Source of the DNA: Brachycybe producta
Lineage: Eukaryota; Arthropoda; Diplopoda; Playtdesmida; Andrognathidae
Reading direction: 5' to 3'
NCBI GenBank assembly: GCA_036925085.1
Contig: JAUPFP010000005.1
Location: 8,934,498 to 8,998,497 of the forward strand
Length of the DNA stretch: 64,000 bases
This document shows positions 34,113 through 50,542 of this stretch, in pieces. Numbering within the stretch: the stretch's first letter is position 1; each line of letters starts with the position of its first letter. A program made the position numbers and the translations under genes. The notes under the pieces were generated by a model. The model was given only the letters and a program-made list of their open reading frames with translations. It did not search any database and was not told the DNA's origin.

Positions 34113-34809
34113 TGACGTTATAGCCGAGTTGTCGTTCTTCTCGTTCTAGGCCTGAGGTGGCAACATTACTGTATATATGAAACCCTTTCCAAAAGTTTTA
34201 AATTGTCTTGAAAACGCTTCAGAAGTTCTCCATTCAAATTCTGATTCAATTAATTTTTCCATTTTGTAATAAACATCAGATACACAAATTTAACCTAATT
34301 TATTAATAATAAATATATGAGATGAGTGAATTTCCATTTGTGTAATGGACTTTTTTTTATCAGTTTTCAGAGTACTTGGAAATTGTAAACATTGATTACA
34401 ATAAACATTACTAAAGATATTAATCAAACAAATGTATTTATTGTTTTATCTTATATGTTATTTGCTTTATTTTTTCTATGAATTGTACAGCAGCAGGTTT
34501 AAATGTAAAAAAATAATGGTTTTTACTTAACTTATTTAATATTTATTTATTTACATTGTTTATATCGTGTTTAGTTAAGGAATTACACAGTTAAGAGTAT
34601 ACAATGTTATTTGGATGGGGTTTTTTGTGTATGTTTGTTTATCTTGGTTTGTTCTAATGTTTTCCCATTAGTCAACTTGAAAAGTCTTATTCCTTATTGA
34701 AGAAAATTACTAAAAGATAATAACTTTGAAAATGTTTTAGTCAATAAGGTTATTATTAATTGTTAACATAAGTTTGCTTATTGTTGATGTTAGTTTTTGA
34801 TCATTGATC

Positions 34810-35242
34810 TAATGTTCCGCGGGGAACTCTGTGGTTCCCTGAAGGGAAAGTAAGGCTTCCACCAGAAAATTAAAAAAATTATTAAATTTCACCCTGTAAA
34901 AATGTATAATTATATTAGTTTCTTAGAATAATTTAAATTTTAATTTAAGTAGTCACAGCATGTCCATCTTCAGACATTCCAACACAACTCAAGAATTAAA
35001 TGAGACATAAAATGTGTTGTAATTTTTATGCGATTTTTTATTATTAATAATTAAAAGTGAATCTGATATCCTAAATTATTATTTTATTAAAATTACGTGC
35101 CTATTATTTTTCTTATCCATATCAACGTTTTCTGGCATTATTTTCACTCCATATAGAGTATTATGTAAAAGTACTATTGGGGTTCCGTAATATTTTAAAG
35201 ATTATAAAAGGTTTCCGTAGTCAAATAAAATTGGGAAACACT
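34810..35242. mobile_element. degraded hAT-like element
   Basis: The left side has atgttccgcggggaactctg and ggttccctgaaggg. The right end is ttgggaaacactg, the inverse of a CAGTGTTTCCCAA-type hAT terminus. No target duplication survives, so boundaries are approximate. Confidence 0.4.
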
Positions 35243-36608
35243 GAATTCTAATGTAACATTTGATGTATGGACAGATGATAAATAAGTAACGTAACAAACT
35301 GGCCTTTAAACGAAGCCTATAAAAAAAAGTTGTTCAAAATTGAGTTTCCATGGTGAAACTAGTAGAATTGGTTGTGAAAGTAGTGATAAATTGCAAACAT
35401 AGGTGGCACTTTAGGTGTGCATTTGAGAATTGCATTATAATTGGCTTTATTAGGTACTATATTAGTTTATTATAAACTTTCTGTTTTCCTATTTAAAAAA
35501 TGTCTAAACTTCTGAATAACTTTCTAAACATATGTCTACCTATATATGACCTGCAATTATATTTGTTTCTAAGGGGGAGGAGGGGGGTTCAATTTCACCT
35601 ATACAAAAACTAACTTTGACACAACATACATGCTGAATTAAAAGTTTCCATCAGATCTACACGAAAACACTAGAGAAAAGTCCCGGAAAAATCGCAAAAA
35701 TCATAAAAAGCGTTAAAAAAAAAACAACCTCAATACATTTTCATCACTGTAAAAAAATGAACATACCTCATTAAAGAAAAAACAAAGAAGCACCGGCTGT
35801 GGATTTCTTTGCACTATATAGGTGAACCATAATGGCGTCTAAACACTGTGCATATTATAGTGTTATACACCATGTACATTTCTACATACATTCACTTTAC
35901 TGTATGTATTGCAAAGAATAAGTACTACATTATCTATAGTAGTCTTTACATATAGCCCAATATACAAGTATTTTCTTAAGATGTAGTCCCTTTCCTTTGG
36001 GTGCAAATTGCACGACGGATTTATTAGTTAATAAACAAGATTTATTTTCAAACGTTTATTTTGAGATTTTCTCTTTGTTACTGGTCCCCAAATGACCTCA
36101 ATGTCGATGAGGACAATAATCTCTCCAAAAAAAAATTTAAGATTTTTTGGTTTAATTGATCTATTTTAAGCAGTTTGTTTATTAATTCTATTTGCAAAAC
36201 ATACAAGATGCACTATGGTCATTTATCACACGTGCCTTTGTGTAAACTTCAATTGATTGGTTGAAATTTCAATGAATGTTCATTTTGTTTGCTTCTATTG
36301 TAATATGCCTTTGGGAAGAATGTGTTTTAAGAATGAGAGAGGTGAGAGAAGAAAAGTGGGTGGTTGTGATTTGGGTGTTGGATATGGGTTTGATTAGAAA
36401 TGAGTACAGGAAAAGGAAAAGGAGATAGATCTTGGTAGAATTGAAGAGCCTGTGTGGGGTAACCAACCAACCAACAACCCCAAGGCCTTAAACTAATACA
36501 GAAGGATGCTTGCTGCTTGCTGCTGTACTTGTTTGTTTCTGTTGTTGTTGTTGTTGCTTCTAGAATCCTAAATTGGTGCCAGAATGAAGAGGAGAAGGAG
36601 GAGGAATA
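35243..36608. other. no gene or clear element
   Basis: AT-rich. Contains a ggaggaggagg tract near 36590 and an imperfect GTT run near 36540. Confidence 0.5.
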
Positions 36609-36619
36609 CAGTGTATATA

Positions 36620-36661
<42 letters not shown>

Positions 36662-36669
36662 TGTATATA

Positions 36670-36747
<78 letters not shown>
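36609..36747. repeat. duplicated TA microsatellite block
   Basis: The sequence cagtgtatatactg followed by TA repeats occurs twice (from 36609 and from 36659), the second with the longer TA run. Confidence 0.95.
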
Positions 36748-36749
<2 letters not shown>

Positions 36750-39267
36750 CATTCATTCTTAATTGCATTGAAGGTCCCTTGAGATAAACCAATGATTTTT
36801 TTCCTATTTTTTTACTAAAGCAAGAAAAAAAAGTAAAACACAGACACCACCCCTTATTTGCTACTTCATTATTCTAACTTTGCATATATAGCTTCATGAA
36901 ACTAGTAAAATATGCATATATCTATGACCAGTAGTAGATATCAGTTGCATACACGTTTGTTGTTTGCAAAATTTTCAAACAACATATGTGAGTCTTATTT
37001 AAATGTCATCTCATGTTTTAAACTTGTTTACGTAAAAAAATGTTATTTACCTTATACTACAGGGTAGGAAACTTATAAACAAAACACACAAAGACACACA
37101 CAGATATGCATTACATATGCACAATTCGGCACACAAACAGAAAACTTTGCGCATGGTCAAAGATATTTACTATGCATTTCACAGTAGTTCATTACTATAG
37201 TACATGTTAATTAATCCCCAATTCAAGTGTTATTGTTTCACAGTTTAATTTCAAATATTTTTTAAAAAGTTTCATCTGACATTGTTTTAATAAGTTTGAT
37301 TTTTTATGTCACAATTTGTCACATACAAAACTTGCTTTTTTATGAAGTATGTCTAATACTTTGTTGGGACATTTTACTTGCAAAAAGGAGACATCTTAGT
37401 CTAAACATTTTTAAACGGATGATAGAAGGCTCTTGTCCTAAACCATGTTCAAGTAAACTGTGCATTGTATTTGGGTAGGAGTTACCACCACTCAAAGCAA
37501 AATTAGACAGATTTTTGCACATACCGATTCATATATGTACTGGTCATTTGTTCCTAGGATGGTAAGACAATGAAACTTTCTTGCAGAGGATTTTATACAT
37601 GATAATAAACTTATATTATGAGGTTCTTAATTTTCTGACAATGCATTGTTCTAGTTGTACCAGAATACATTGCAATTGTTACTGGGTTTATATCTTTGCG
37701 TTTTGACAGTGCATTTCGCATGCTGCAATTAGACTTTTGTCTCTCTGCCACAGGCCTTCTTGGCTGCTTACAGAGTATTTTTTTTTTCAAATTCAAATAC
37801 CTCGTTTACACCAAAAAATACGTGATAATCGCAAAAGCGCAATCAAATGTTTGATTAAAAGCATATAGTTTTGGTTTTAAGCTTAATCCCCCCAACTTTT
37901 TTTCTTTTAGGCATTTGTAAAAAGTTCGTGGAAAAAAAACGTAGGCTACTTTTCGTCCGGTATTTATAAGCAAAGGTAAATTTCATTCTGAATGATTTTG
38001 AGTAACTGAAGTTGACTACTAAATACTGCAGCCACCTTTAACTGCGTATATTCAACTGTTATTATAGTAAACAAAGTTTTGCTTTTGTCATATATCTTTT
38101 GTTGTTGCAAAACTTTGTCATTTCCTATCTAATGGTGTCTCATAGAATGAAAAAATGAATCATTCATGTTTTGTTTTTTTCTCTCTTGTGTTTTGTGTGT
38201 TTTCATGCATACATGTATGCATGGCATGCTTACTGGACACTCTCGGACGTTATAAATATGAATGTAATTTACTACATATCTAATGGTGGTCGCTCTGAAA
38301 TCGAAGTTGATATTATGCCCATCATTTCTGATGGATTCAGAAACAAAACAAAAAGTTGTGGCTAGTTTTTCTTTTAGATAGCTAAAGTAAGACATGTTTG
38401 TAGGTGTGTATGTGACATACATATAAGGCTGAGTGGAAAGTATGAAACAGTAATGAAACTTTAATACTTTAAGTGTAATATGCATACACATACTAGCGTA
38501 TAGTAGGCCTACAATGTAATAAAAAGTATTTTTTGGAGCAACATAGTTGTGTCAACTTTATATACATTACTTACATTGCTTTATATGTTAAAGTTAGTTG
38601 AGTTTCATTTATTTTAGCAATTAGTTTCAATTTGAGATTGATGGTAGATGAAATCCATGAAGTGATTGTTATTGTTGCCATTTATTTCGTATTGACTTTG
38701 GAAATCGACCAAAATACAGCAGATTGCATTCACTTTGAAGCAGTAACACATTTTTAGCAACAACAAAAAACTGTTAAGAAATGTAGTAGCACTTTTTGAA
38801 ATTGAAAAAGAAAATACTGACAATTCTAACATTGGAATTGGGTTTAACTGTGAGCTTTTAGAGAAACCAATATGTTGATGGTTATACAGTGGACACTTAG
38901 CTTGCTTTTAAATTATAAAATAAATAACCAACTAGGTTTTTTTTAAGTATCATGGTTTTGAGATTTCTTAGTGACGATTTCTTTTTGGTTGTTTTTGAAA
39001 CTTGAAATGGGTAATAGAGCTATTTGCTGTAAAGATTTTAAAAGATGTAGTTATATTTGCTCTTATTCTTTATTTGTTTATACTGGCAAATAGGTAGGAT
39101 GATAGTTTTTGCACTGAATGATTTAAGTATTAACTGTTTGGATGACTTTCAGAATAGTTATACCTTTCTTACACTGCTAGAAACATTGTAAGAGGCTACT
39201 TGATTCTACCAAGATCATTTTTAGAACACACTTGATTATGACAAATGCCGGTACCATTGAGAGAATA
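36748..39267. other. about 2.5 kb without a gene or recognised element
   Basis: Short frames on both strands have no recognisable motif and no repeat copies elsewhere in the window. Confidence 0.5.
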
Positions 39268-39430
39268 AAGCCTGGGACACACTAATGCGTCGATTGCATT
39301 ACAATGCTGGACAAGTGATAAGTTTGACACTCTTAATGTTTGTCCCAATGTTGGACACAGTCTGACCGGTTCATCAATTGCAAATGTACAAGTGTCCACC
39401 CATGTTGGATGCATAGTGTGTCCCAGACTT
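39268..39430. mobile_element. 163-bp MITE with AGNCTGGGACACACT ends
   Basis: Left end aagcctgggacacactaatg and right end atgcatagtgtgtcccagac (then tt) are inverse over about 22 bp. The interior has further inverted pieces (acaatgctggaca / tgtccaaca-like). Unassigned superfamily; the flanking taa/ttaa is suggestive only. Confidence 0.7.
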
Positions 39431-41785
39431 AAGAAAAAGCAGTGCATTAGGGGATGTTAGTGTTTTCGTGGTTAAATTTCCCGAAATCAGAGTATTATGA
39501 ATAAGTTAATATCAATGTATTCCAGATGGCAGTAGCAGTTCTTTAAAAAAACACCTTTACCTCATTTTACCCCGTGTTTGTATATTGCCCCGCTTTCTCC
39601 TACTAGCAATGAACTCGGCACTAAAACCGGCTTTTCACCTTGACAGACTGCCATCATGTTTCTGACTTGGCTGAGCACTGTTCTTATAATTCGTCTGCTG
39701 TTCTTAGTATACATCGGATTTTGGTTGTTTCTTTCGTTGTCTTTTATTGTCACTATACAGTTCATTAATTAGGAAATATAATTACAAATATTCTCGAACA
39801 CTTCTTACCAAATGTCGTCAACCAACATTTGTTTTTTTTTGTCATTCTCAAATCCACCTATAGAAAGATCTTAATGTAATAAACGTACAGTTCTACAAAA
39901 GTTGTACCAGAAATCTTAACTGGTGATCGTTATAACGTTTTAGGAAATAATTTGTACCAACTTGTACTTTGAAATTAACTTGGAAATGTAACTCAACTCG
40001 TGATTGATCGAAGTTGAATTGCTAATTGGTGTATTCAATGGGAAGCTTCATTTTACAGTTTTATTTTCTGTTCTTCGAACATGTTTTATGTAACCATTTT
40101 CTATAATACATATTCATAATTTGAATTGAGATTAACTAATTGAACCTCTGAAATCATCAAATGAAGAATAGTAAAGCTTTTGAAAAAGTAGTAAATTTAA
40201 TACAATTGCAAACAAGTGGGCAACAAAATTGATGTCTTTTGTTGTAAGTTTTTATTACTATAAAATGGTTATTGGCTATAAAAGTAAGATACATATTAAA
40301 CCCTATCATTTTGAATGGACATCCTAAAACATAATTACAGCAATCATATGTCCTAACTAACAGACAAAAAGGGTTTCTTTTTCTTTTTGAAGAATGAAAT
40401 TTGTCATACAAACAAACTCATCAAAAAGTAACTCATGTTGTGCATTTTACATATTAGATTGAGATGTAATTTCTACTTTTATTTGCATTTTTGTGTGTGT
40501 GCTTATTTACATTATTTGTCTGTCTTCTTTTACCTTATTCACTTTTATTATCATTTCTCTTGACAATTTTCTACCGTTCTATAGAAGAAGTTAAATAAGA
40601 AAAAAAAAAGTATGGACTCAATCATAACTTTTCTACGTCATCATCATATTTTTGTAGTGGACGACTTCATACACAAAGTCTTCCTTCTTACTATTTTCAG
40701 TCGCTCTCTTTAAAAATGAAAAAAATTGAGAATTTTTTCTTTAACTTCCATCTGCATTCCTTTTTTTTTCTTCTCATTTCTTTCATTCTTTTTCATTTCT
40801 CTCTTTCTTTTTTTCGTTAAACTTTTTTTATTATACCAAAAGTCCTGAAGCAAACCTTAAAATGTATGGTGGTCATATCAAATCCAACAACTGACGTTGA
40901 TTATAACTTGGGTCGTACTTCTGTATATAAGTTGAATTTGCTTTTTTTTCTTATTTTCTGAATTTTTTTTTTCTTCTTCTGATGTATATTTATTCTTTCT
41001 TCTGCTTGGAGAATTTGGTATATATGTAAGCTTACGTGTGTATGTATGTGTAATATGGTGATGGTGGCCCTATAGAAAACATATGGAGAAGAAGAAGGAG
41101 GAGGAGGCCTTTGGGGATGAATTTGTATTCGCAATTGGACTGATTGACAAGTAAGGCAATGAGAAATTTTTGTCCAAGAGTTTTTCGTGTAAAGAAAGAA
41201 AAACTCATTCTCATTTCGTGCTTGTGACATTACATTGGCCTTTTTTTTCTTCTCTTTTTATATGTAATATATTGGTGGGTCCAACATATGTATAAAAAAG
41301 CCTAGCAGCAAGCAAATGTCCATACATGTATATATATATACATTTTATGTATGTATGTGTGTATTGAAGAAAAATGTACAGAAAGAATGAAAGAAAGAAA
41401 GAAAGAGAGAAAAAAGCTTTTTTCTTCAGAATCTTATATATATAAAGGCAAGTCGTAATAATAAAAAATTGAACTGCCGAGTGTGAGTGAGCTTGTATGT
41501 TGAAAACTTGGCAATTTTTTATGACTCACTGACCATACCAAAGATTAATAACGATTTCTTCATTCCATCTTTTTTTTTTCTTTTCTTTTTTCTCGCGTTT
41601 ACTTTCTTGGACATGTGTCTGTGCCATATGTCTTAATATTTCCAGTTCACCGTAGAAAAGTAAAAATCTTGTAGATTACAGTACACACACATTTATATAT
41701 ATGAAAGAAAAACATATTTCCTAGGGTTTTTTTTAGTTTTGTAAAAAAAAATTGGAATGAAAAATAACAGTGTGCAATCATTGTA
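39431..41785. other. no gene; T-rich tracts
   Basis: Includes pyrimidine-rich runs (40740-40830) and a GAAA tract (about 41385-41410). Nothing else supported. Confidence 0.5.
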
Positions 41786-41789
41786 TACA

Positions 41790-41860
41790 CTTATTATTCT
41801 GTAGTCATTCCATATTGTAAATATTTATATTTGGAATAAATAATTATTCAATTCAACTCA
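41790..41860 (+). mobile_element. possible 3' end of a non-LTR element
   Basis: The run tgtaaatatttatatttgga, then ataaataattattcaattca, resembles the 3' ends of invertebrate non-LTR elements. No coding remnant precedes it. Confidence 0.25.
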
Positions 41861-42147
41861 GTACACCTGCAATCAGCTCAAGAGTCATGTATCATTAGGA
41901 TAATTCAAAATCATAAATGATTGTCATTTAGATGAAATTTGGAAAGAAAGATTTGGAAAGAAAGACTAGAATCAGTTCTAGCTCTTAATTCTTTAATTGG
42001 CTTTGATAGCCATTTTTACTTAAATCGGGAAGTCTAGTAGAGCACAATCTAACAATGCACTCTTTTCTTCAGCTAGCAAAATGTTCAAGAAGAAACGAGG
42101 CTTTGCTCAGCTTTACGATTTGCCAGTGCTTGATTCTTTCTTCTCAG

Positions 42148-42199
42148 TTCCCTGATTTTTCCTGACTTTTCACCTGAAAAGTCAGGAAAAATCAGGGAA
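42148..42199. repeat. perfect 25-bp-arm hairpin with a 2-nt loop
   Basis: The arm ttccctgatttttcctgact (then tttca, 42148-42172) is followed after cc by its exact inverse (42175-42199). No mismatch across 25 pairs. The origin is not known: it could be a foldback remnant, a hairpin RNA source or a recent palindromic duplication. Confidence 0.9.
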
Positions 42200-42600
42200 A
42201 GAAAAATTATCATTTTTGTCAAAAACTCAAAGAAGAAAGGGAATTTCTTTAATCAAAGGTTGCAACATTTTACAATTTGTAATTTTACATGTCAAAAAAC
42301 GACATCACTTGCATACAATTTTAGAATTGTTTAAATATTTTTGACGCTCGTTAAGAGTTTGTAGAGCTAGCTCATACATTGCATCGGCAGCAATGTCTTC
42401 ATATTTAGGGGGTTCACGACATCACTAATTTTAATTTTTTTAAAAAAATCAAATATAACTTATGAAAGTTATGTAAAGCAACACTATAATTGTAGTTAAG
42501 TCAGGGAAATGATTCAATGAACCCGAGAATGGCCGTAAAAATTAAGAGAAATGGATTGTCATGTAACATCAATTTTAGCGAAATTTACTGTAATCATACA
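42200..42600. other. AT-rich spacer, no gene
   Basis: Nothing recognised; gtcaggga recurs near 42501. Confidence 0.5.
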
Positions 42601-42608
42601 GATTAGAA

Positions 42609-43064
42609 CAGCAGGTCGCCAACCGGTGGTCCACAGAAAAATCTGGGCAATATTTGCATTTTTTGTTTTAGTAATAATAAAACCAAAAAAAAAAATAATT
42701 TTAATAAATTCGTACATTCTGAATGACAATTTTCGCCTTTATATTGTACTAAATTCACGAAATGTACTAGTCTCGTACAGTTCTCGTAAAATACGGCACG
42801 CGAGAGCTACATTTCGTTCAGTTTCCCCCACCACACGCTTCTTCTCCCCTAAGCTTCAATTATTTTGTAATAATTAAACTAACTTTAATAATTTTGTTAC
42901 AATTAAACAACCTTTAAAGATTTTATATTAATAAAATGGAAGTTCTCTGGTCATTATTAGACAAACGTATTTATTTTTTTTATTAAAAAATTCATGTTAG
43001 TGGTCCGTGGGATTTAAAATTTTGAATTTAGTGGTCCGTGAGGTATAAAAGGTGGCGACCACTG
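42609..43064. mobile_element. 456-bp non-autonomous hAT element
   Basis: Flanked by a perfect 8-bp duplication gattagaa (42601-42608, 43065-43072). The left end is cagcaggtcgccaaccggtg and the right end ggtggcgaccactg, inverse with few mismatches; CAGTGGTCGCCAACC-type ends belong to the hAT superfamily. The internal ggtccgtg repeats near the right end are sub-terminal. No transposase frame. Confidence 0.92.
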
Positions 43065-43463
43065 GATTAGAAGATTATAAGTATTTTTCATATTTATGGT
43101 TTCTAGACAGAATAAAGTCATGTATTCATTTTTTTTTACTCTTAACAAATTTAAAGTAAATTTTATTCACTTTACTAGGCAAACTAAAAATTGTAAGATG
43201 ATGCAAAATGTCTATTGCTATGTGTACTCAATGTGACCGTATGGATGTTATATACACACAAGTAGTCAAAATGACGCTCGTCCTGCAATGTTTTTTTTGC
43301 AATGTTTTCTATATATGCAAAAAAAAAAACAAAGAAAAATAAATTGCATTCTCCATTTTATGCATATTTGATGATCTTGTTTCAAGTTAAATTTCTCAGC
43401 TTTCAATCCATGACCTTTGTCGTAAAATCTAAAAATCGTAGAAACAGCTTTTAGCAACAAAAA

Positions 43464-46837
<3,374 letters not shown>

Positions 46838-46929
46838 ACAACTATGCACCAACCGGGATTCAACCTTAGGACCGTCCAGCACTACATGCAAAAATTATCT
46901 CCACTCAGCCACCTGGGCACCTGCACTCG
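46838..46929 (-). mobile_element. tRNA-derived SINE head (Leu/Ser-type)
   Basis: Read on the minus strand, gtgcccaggtggctgagtgg contains a perfect A box (TGGCTGAGTGG). About 45 nt downstream, aaggttgaatcccgg is a B box lacking one base of GGTTCGAATCC. The spacing suits a class II tRNA with a long variable arm. The acceptor stem does not pair properly and sequence continues past the tRNA-like part, so a SINE or tRNA pseudogene is likelier than a working tRNA. The SINE body would extend to lower coordinates; its end is not defined. Confidence 0.6.
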
Positions 46930-47233
46930 TCTTAAAAATAATTAAAATAGAATTTGTTAAGACATAATTGACAGATTTTTTTACATAAATATGTTCTAAA
47001 ATATATGTAGTTTTTATCTCAATACTGAATTGCATGAAATATTGACATAAATTGATGAAATTTGGTTGTAACGTGACTGCTATTTGTTTTTCTATAGTTG
47101 TATTTATTGAATCTTTGTCAAATTCGTTGTGTTTGATTTTTTTTTGACAAGAAGAAATACATTTTTCTTTTGAGTAAATGTTACATTTGTTAACATTGTT
47201 GTTACTACTTCAATTATGTCATATACTGTATAT

Positions 47234-47350
47234 GTCGCATCCATTTGGTGTAATTGTCCATTACACGAAATGAACATATGTTGGCCTGATGCAAAACGCG
47301 AAATGGAGATACATTTCGTGTAATGGACAATTACATCAAATGGATGCGAC
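47234..47350. mobile_element. GTCGCATCC palindromic MITE, copy 3
   Basis: Starts gtcgcatccatttggtgtaa, ends aaatggatgcgac. Arms near-perfect over about 45 bp. Placed in TATA-rich DNA (tgtatat on both sides). It is 24 bp shorter than the copy at 25016 because part of the left arm near the centre is missing. Confidence 0.88.
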
Positions 47351-48323
47351 ATATACACTGTATATGATACTGTATATCTAAAAACTTTGTAATTCACTTT
47401 TCAAAATGTTATTTGTTTCACATCAAACATTTAATTGAATCCTTCCATCAAGTTATACAAATTCAGGTAGGGAAAAAGTTTCAAATAAGCAACAAACACC
47501 ACACATCCCCATGAATTGTAGATTTTTGAATACTTCTATTAAACATGTTTAGCAAAAATATGTCTTCATATATATATACTGTATATATAACATAAGAAAC
47601 GTCAGTCACATTCAATATATATTACAGTGTATGTGTGTTGGTGTGGGTGGATAACTTAAGGGGGTATTTACTTCTTGAATTGGAGGTGAGGGTAAAAGAG
47701 GGAGGTGGGGGAGAGTGTGAGAGGAGGTGCTTAAGCTGCTTATGTAACATGTCTCTACTTAAAAGCCTATTAAAGTAAGGGATTATATAGTGTTTGGTTG
47801 GTATATGTACTGACTGGTCTTGATAAGATGAAGGACTTTATGTATTTCTATATGGATTAAGATATACAGGCACTTTATGACTAATGAAGTTATCTTCAAC
47901 CACCTCCCTCCCATTCCCCATTCCTCTTTCATTTTTTTTTTCTAGTAGAATTTCATTCTAAAATGTCATGTTACAAAACATGAAGACAGATTAAAAATTC
48001 AGCTGTAATTAATTTCTGTTGGAAAAGAATGGTGGTTTTCGAAAGTAATTGTATGATACATCAAAAGGAGCTTCATCATAACACGTCAGCTAATTGTTTA
48101 GACTTTTTAGTAGAGTTTTCATATTAAGAGAGATAGAGGGAGTGAGAGATAGAGAGTGAACTGTTGCTGGCAGTTTTTCAATGGAGAGAGAGAGAGAGTG
48201 AGAGTGAGATAGACACATGAAAAGCCATTAGTTTGAGGCGTTATCTTTTGGCTGTTTTGAAGTCTCTTTCTCTCTAATCTGTCGGATGAATATGAATAAA
48301 CTTATAAATGTTGTGCTTATAAC

Positions 48324-48356
<33 letters not shown>

Positions 48357-50117
48357 CTGTATGTGTTTTGTGTTTGTTTGTGTGATGTGGGTGGTTTGCA
48401 TCATGCAATATTCAATTAGAAGATGAAATTGTGATTAAACTTGTGATATATCACAGCCTTGAGTAATACATGTCAAGTTGCCATTATGGAATATCATTAT
48501 TATTATTATTATTATTTCCACATCAGAATATGACATACTGATTAGTGATTATCACCAGTTTTAAACAGTTAGAAAATTCTATTGGGTACTTTTTTTTCTA
48601 TTCATCTTGTTTTTGTTATGCTTTACTGTTGCTACTACTACTACTGTGTTTGAATATAACCTATGATAATTTACAATCAGCATTTTGTATTGGTAGATTA
48701 TACTATTTTACCAAAAAGTGGCTTAGTAAAAAAAAAACAATCTGAAGGGCAAATTTTACATTTAGAAAATGATTTCATTTTCATGTTGTTATTTTTCACA
48801 CTAGAATATACTGTAGTAAGTGTACAATGGGCTATTTAATACTAACATACAGTAGGAAACAATATTGACGTTTTTTTTTTGTAAAATATTAGATAAAGTT
48901 TGAGATGCAAATGTTTGTTACAACATTTGCCCCTTTTTTGCTGGCTGTGTTGTTCTTGTTATTGTTATTTCTAAACATGACCTGAAGTTTTTGCAAATGT
49001 GTAGTCTAATCAACTAAACTAATACATCATATACATGTATATTCCTATACAAGTTGTAAAAGAAACTCAAATTACCGATTTGTTTTATTCAGTGATTTTT
49101 GTGCCAAATGAAAACACATTAATCAATGTGGTCATGGATTGAAAGGAAGAGTTTTTCCTAACTGATACTCTTTCTAAACATTGTAAGTTGTTTTCACAAC
49201 AAGGAATTCTCAAATAAAAAAAAAATGAAGAAAACGAAAGCAATGAAACAAGAGTTAATTGCTGGTTGAGCAAGTCCTTTAATGAGATGGACTGAGTGAC
49301 CACTTGTAAAAGAAAAGCTATGATCAACTGATGGTCAATTACCGGAAATCTGGAGGATCAAACAGCTCATTGCCAAAATAAAGAGAGTTAGTTGCATCTA
49401 TATAGTATTGAGACAATGTTTTTCTACCCAACTAACTGTATTTATAGAGGGAAATGTTTGTGAAGGAAAAAAGGGATTAATCAAAGAGTCGTTCTATTGG
49501 ATGTAATTGCCGGTATTTATTGCATTCGGTTGACCATATATATATATACATTCATGCACATGCTGTTGCTACACAAACAAATAAGAGTGAAAATGCACCT
49601 TTTAAAGCCTTGATGTTACGCAAGGCAATAGTCTAACAAATTGACTTAACTGAAACATACATAAACAACTAAAGTTAATCAAAATAGGTTATACTACACA
49701 TTGCATAGTAAATGTAATGATGGTTTACATTGGCCATCGATCTCAACATCATGCTTGACAACAGCTAATTAGTAATTTGGCAGCCATTTTTTTTTTGAAA
49801 AAAGAAAGGCATCAAATGAGTTTTACATAAGCAACATAATCTGGTCTTAACTTTGAATTGTGAACATAATTGCAGAGTTGTTAGATGTTGCTTGAAAGTT
49901 AAGGTTTGTGTTCTAGGACATTTCACCTAAACCAAATACGTTTATGTTTTTTCACCTAAATAACTACTCCTCAACCTTTTCACCTATTGAACATTAACCT
50001 AATAGAAGTGCTAATACATTTTCATTTAAAACATTTATGCTAAAACTATTTTACCTAAATTCTTTCACCTAAAGTATAGAGAAGAATATTTGGTTTGGGA
50101 ACAACTTTTGGTAAAGT
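47351..50117. other. about 2.8 kb without a gene or clear element
   Basis: Contains GA-rich patches (48130-48215) and the GTT repeat listed separately. Open frames are short and compositional. Confidence 0.5.
48324..48356. repeat. GTT microsatellite
   Basis: Eleven uninterrupted GTT units. Confidence 0.95.
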
Positions 50118-50125
50118 ATCTTGAT

Positions 50126-50534
50126 CAGTGGCGTATAGCTAGAGTTTGTGTCGCCCGAGGCGGTCGTTGAGTTTGCCCTCCCCCTCCTTACGAAAAACAC
50201 AACACGATACACATCAGTGGCAGGGGCCAAACGATATTATCGATATCCAGTGTTTGAAATGGTTTATATAATTTTTATATTAATTATGAAATTATTAAAT
50301 AAACCAGGAAAAACATAATTCTGGATTGCAGAATACATTCTGATAGCGCAGCAAGCGAAAATTTTTTTTAGAATTTCTTCTTGGGCCATCTTAAAAGAAT
50401 TTTATAAAGCTCCTTCTACTATCCCCACAGGAAAAAAAACTTTTCTTTTCGTTGGTGCCGCCCCCCAAAAAGTGCCGCCCGGGGCGGACCACCTCCCGGA
50501 CCACCCCCCCCCCCCCCTCCCAGCTACGCTACTG
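50126..50534. mobile_element. 409-bp non-autonomous hAT element
   Basis: Flanked by a perfect 8-bp duplication atcttgat (50118-50125, 50535-50542). Left end cagtggcgtatagctag, right end cagctacgctactg. The GC-rich sub-terminal parts (gtcgcccgaggcgg, gtgccgcccggggcgg) are also inverse. Includes a run of about 16 C near the right end. No coding capacity. Confidence 0.93.
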
Positions 50535-50542
50535 ATCTTGAT

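Noticed and set aside
46838-46929. Functional tRNA-Leu or tRNA-Ser gene
   Set aside because: The B box lacks a base and the acceptor ends do not pair, so a SINE or pseudogene is more likely.
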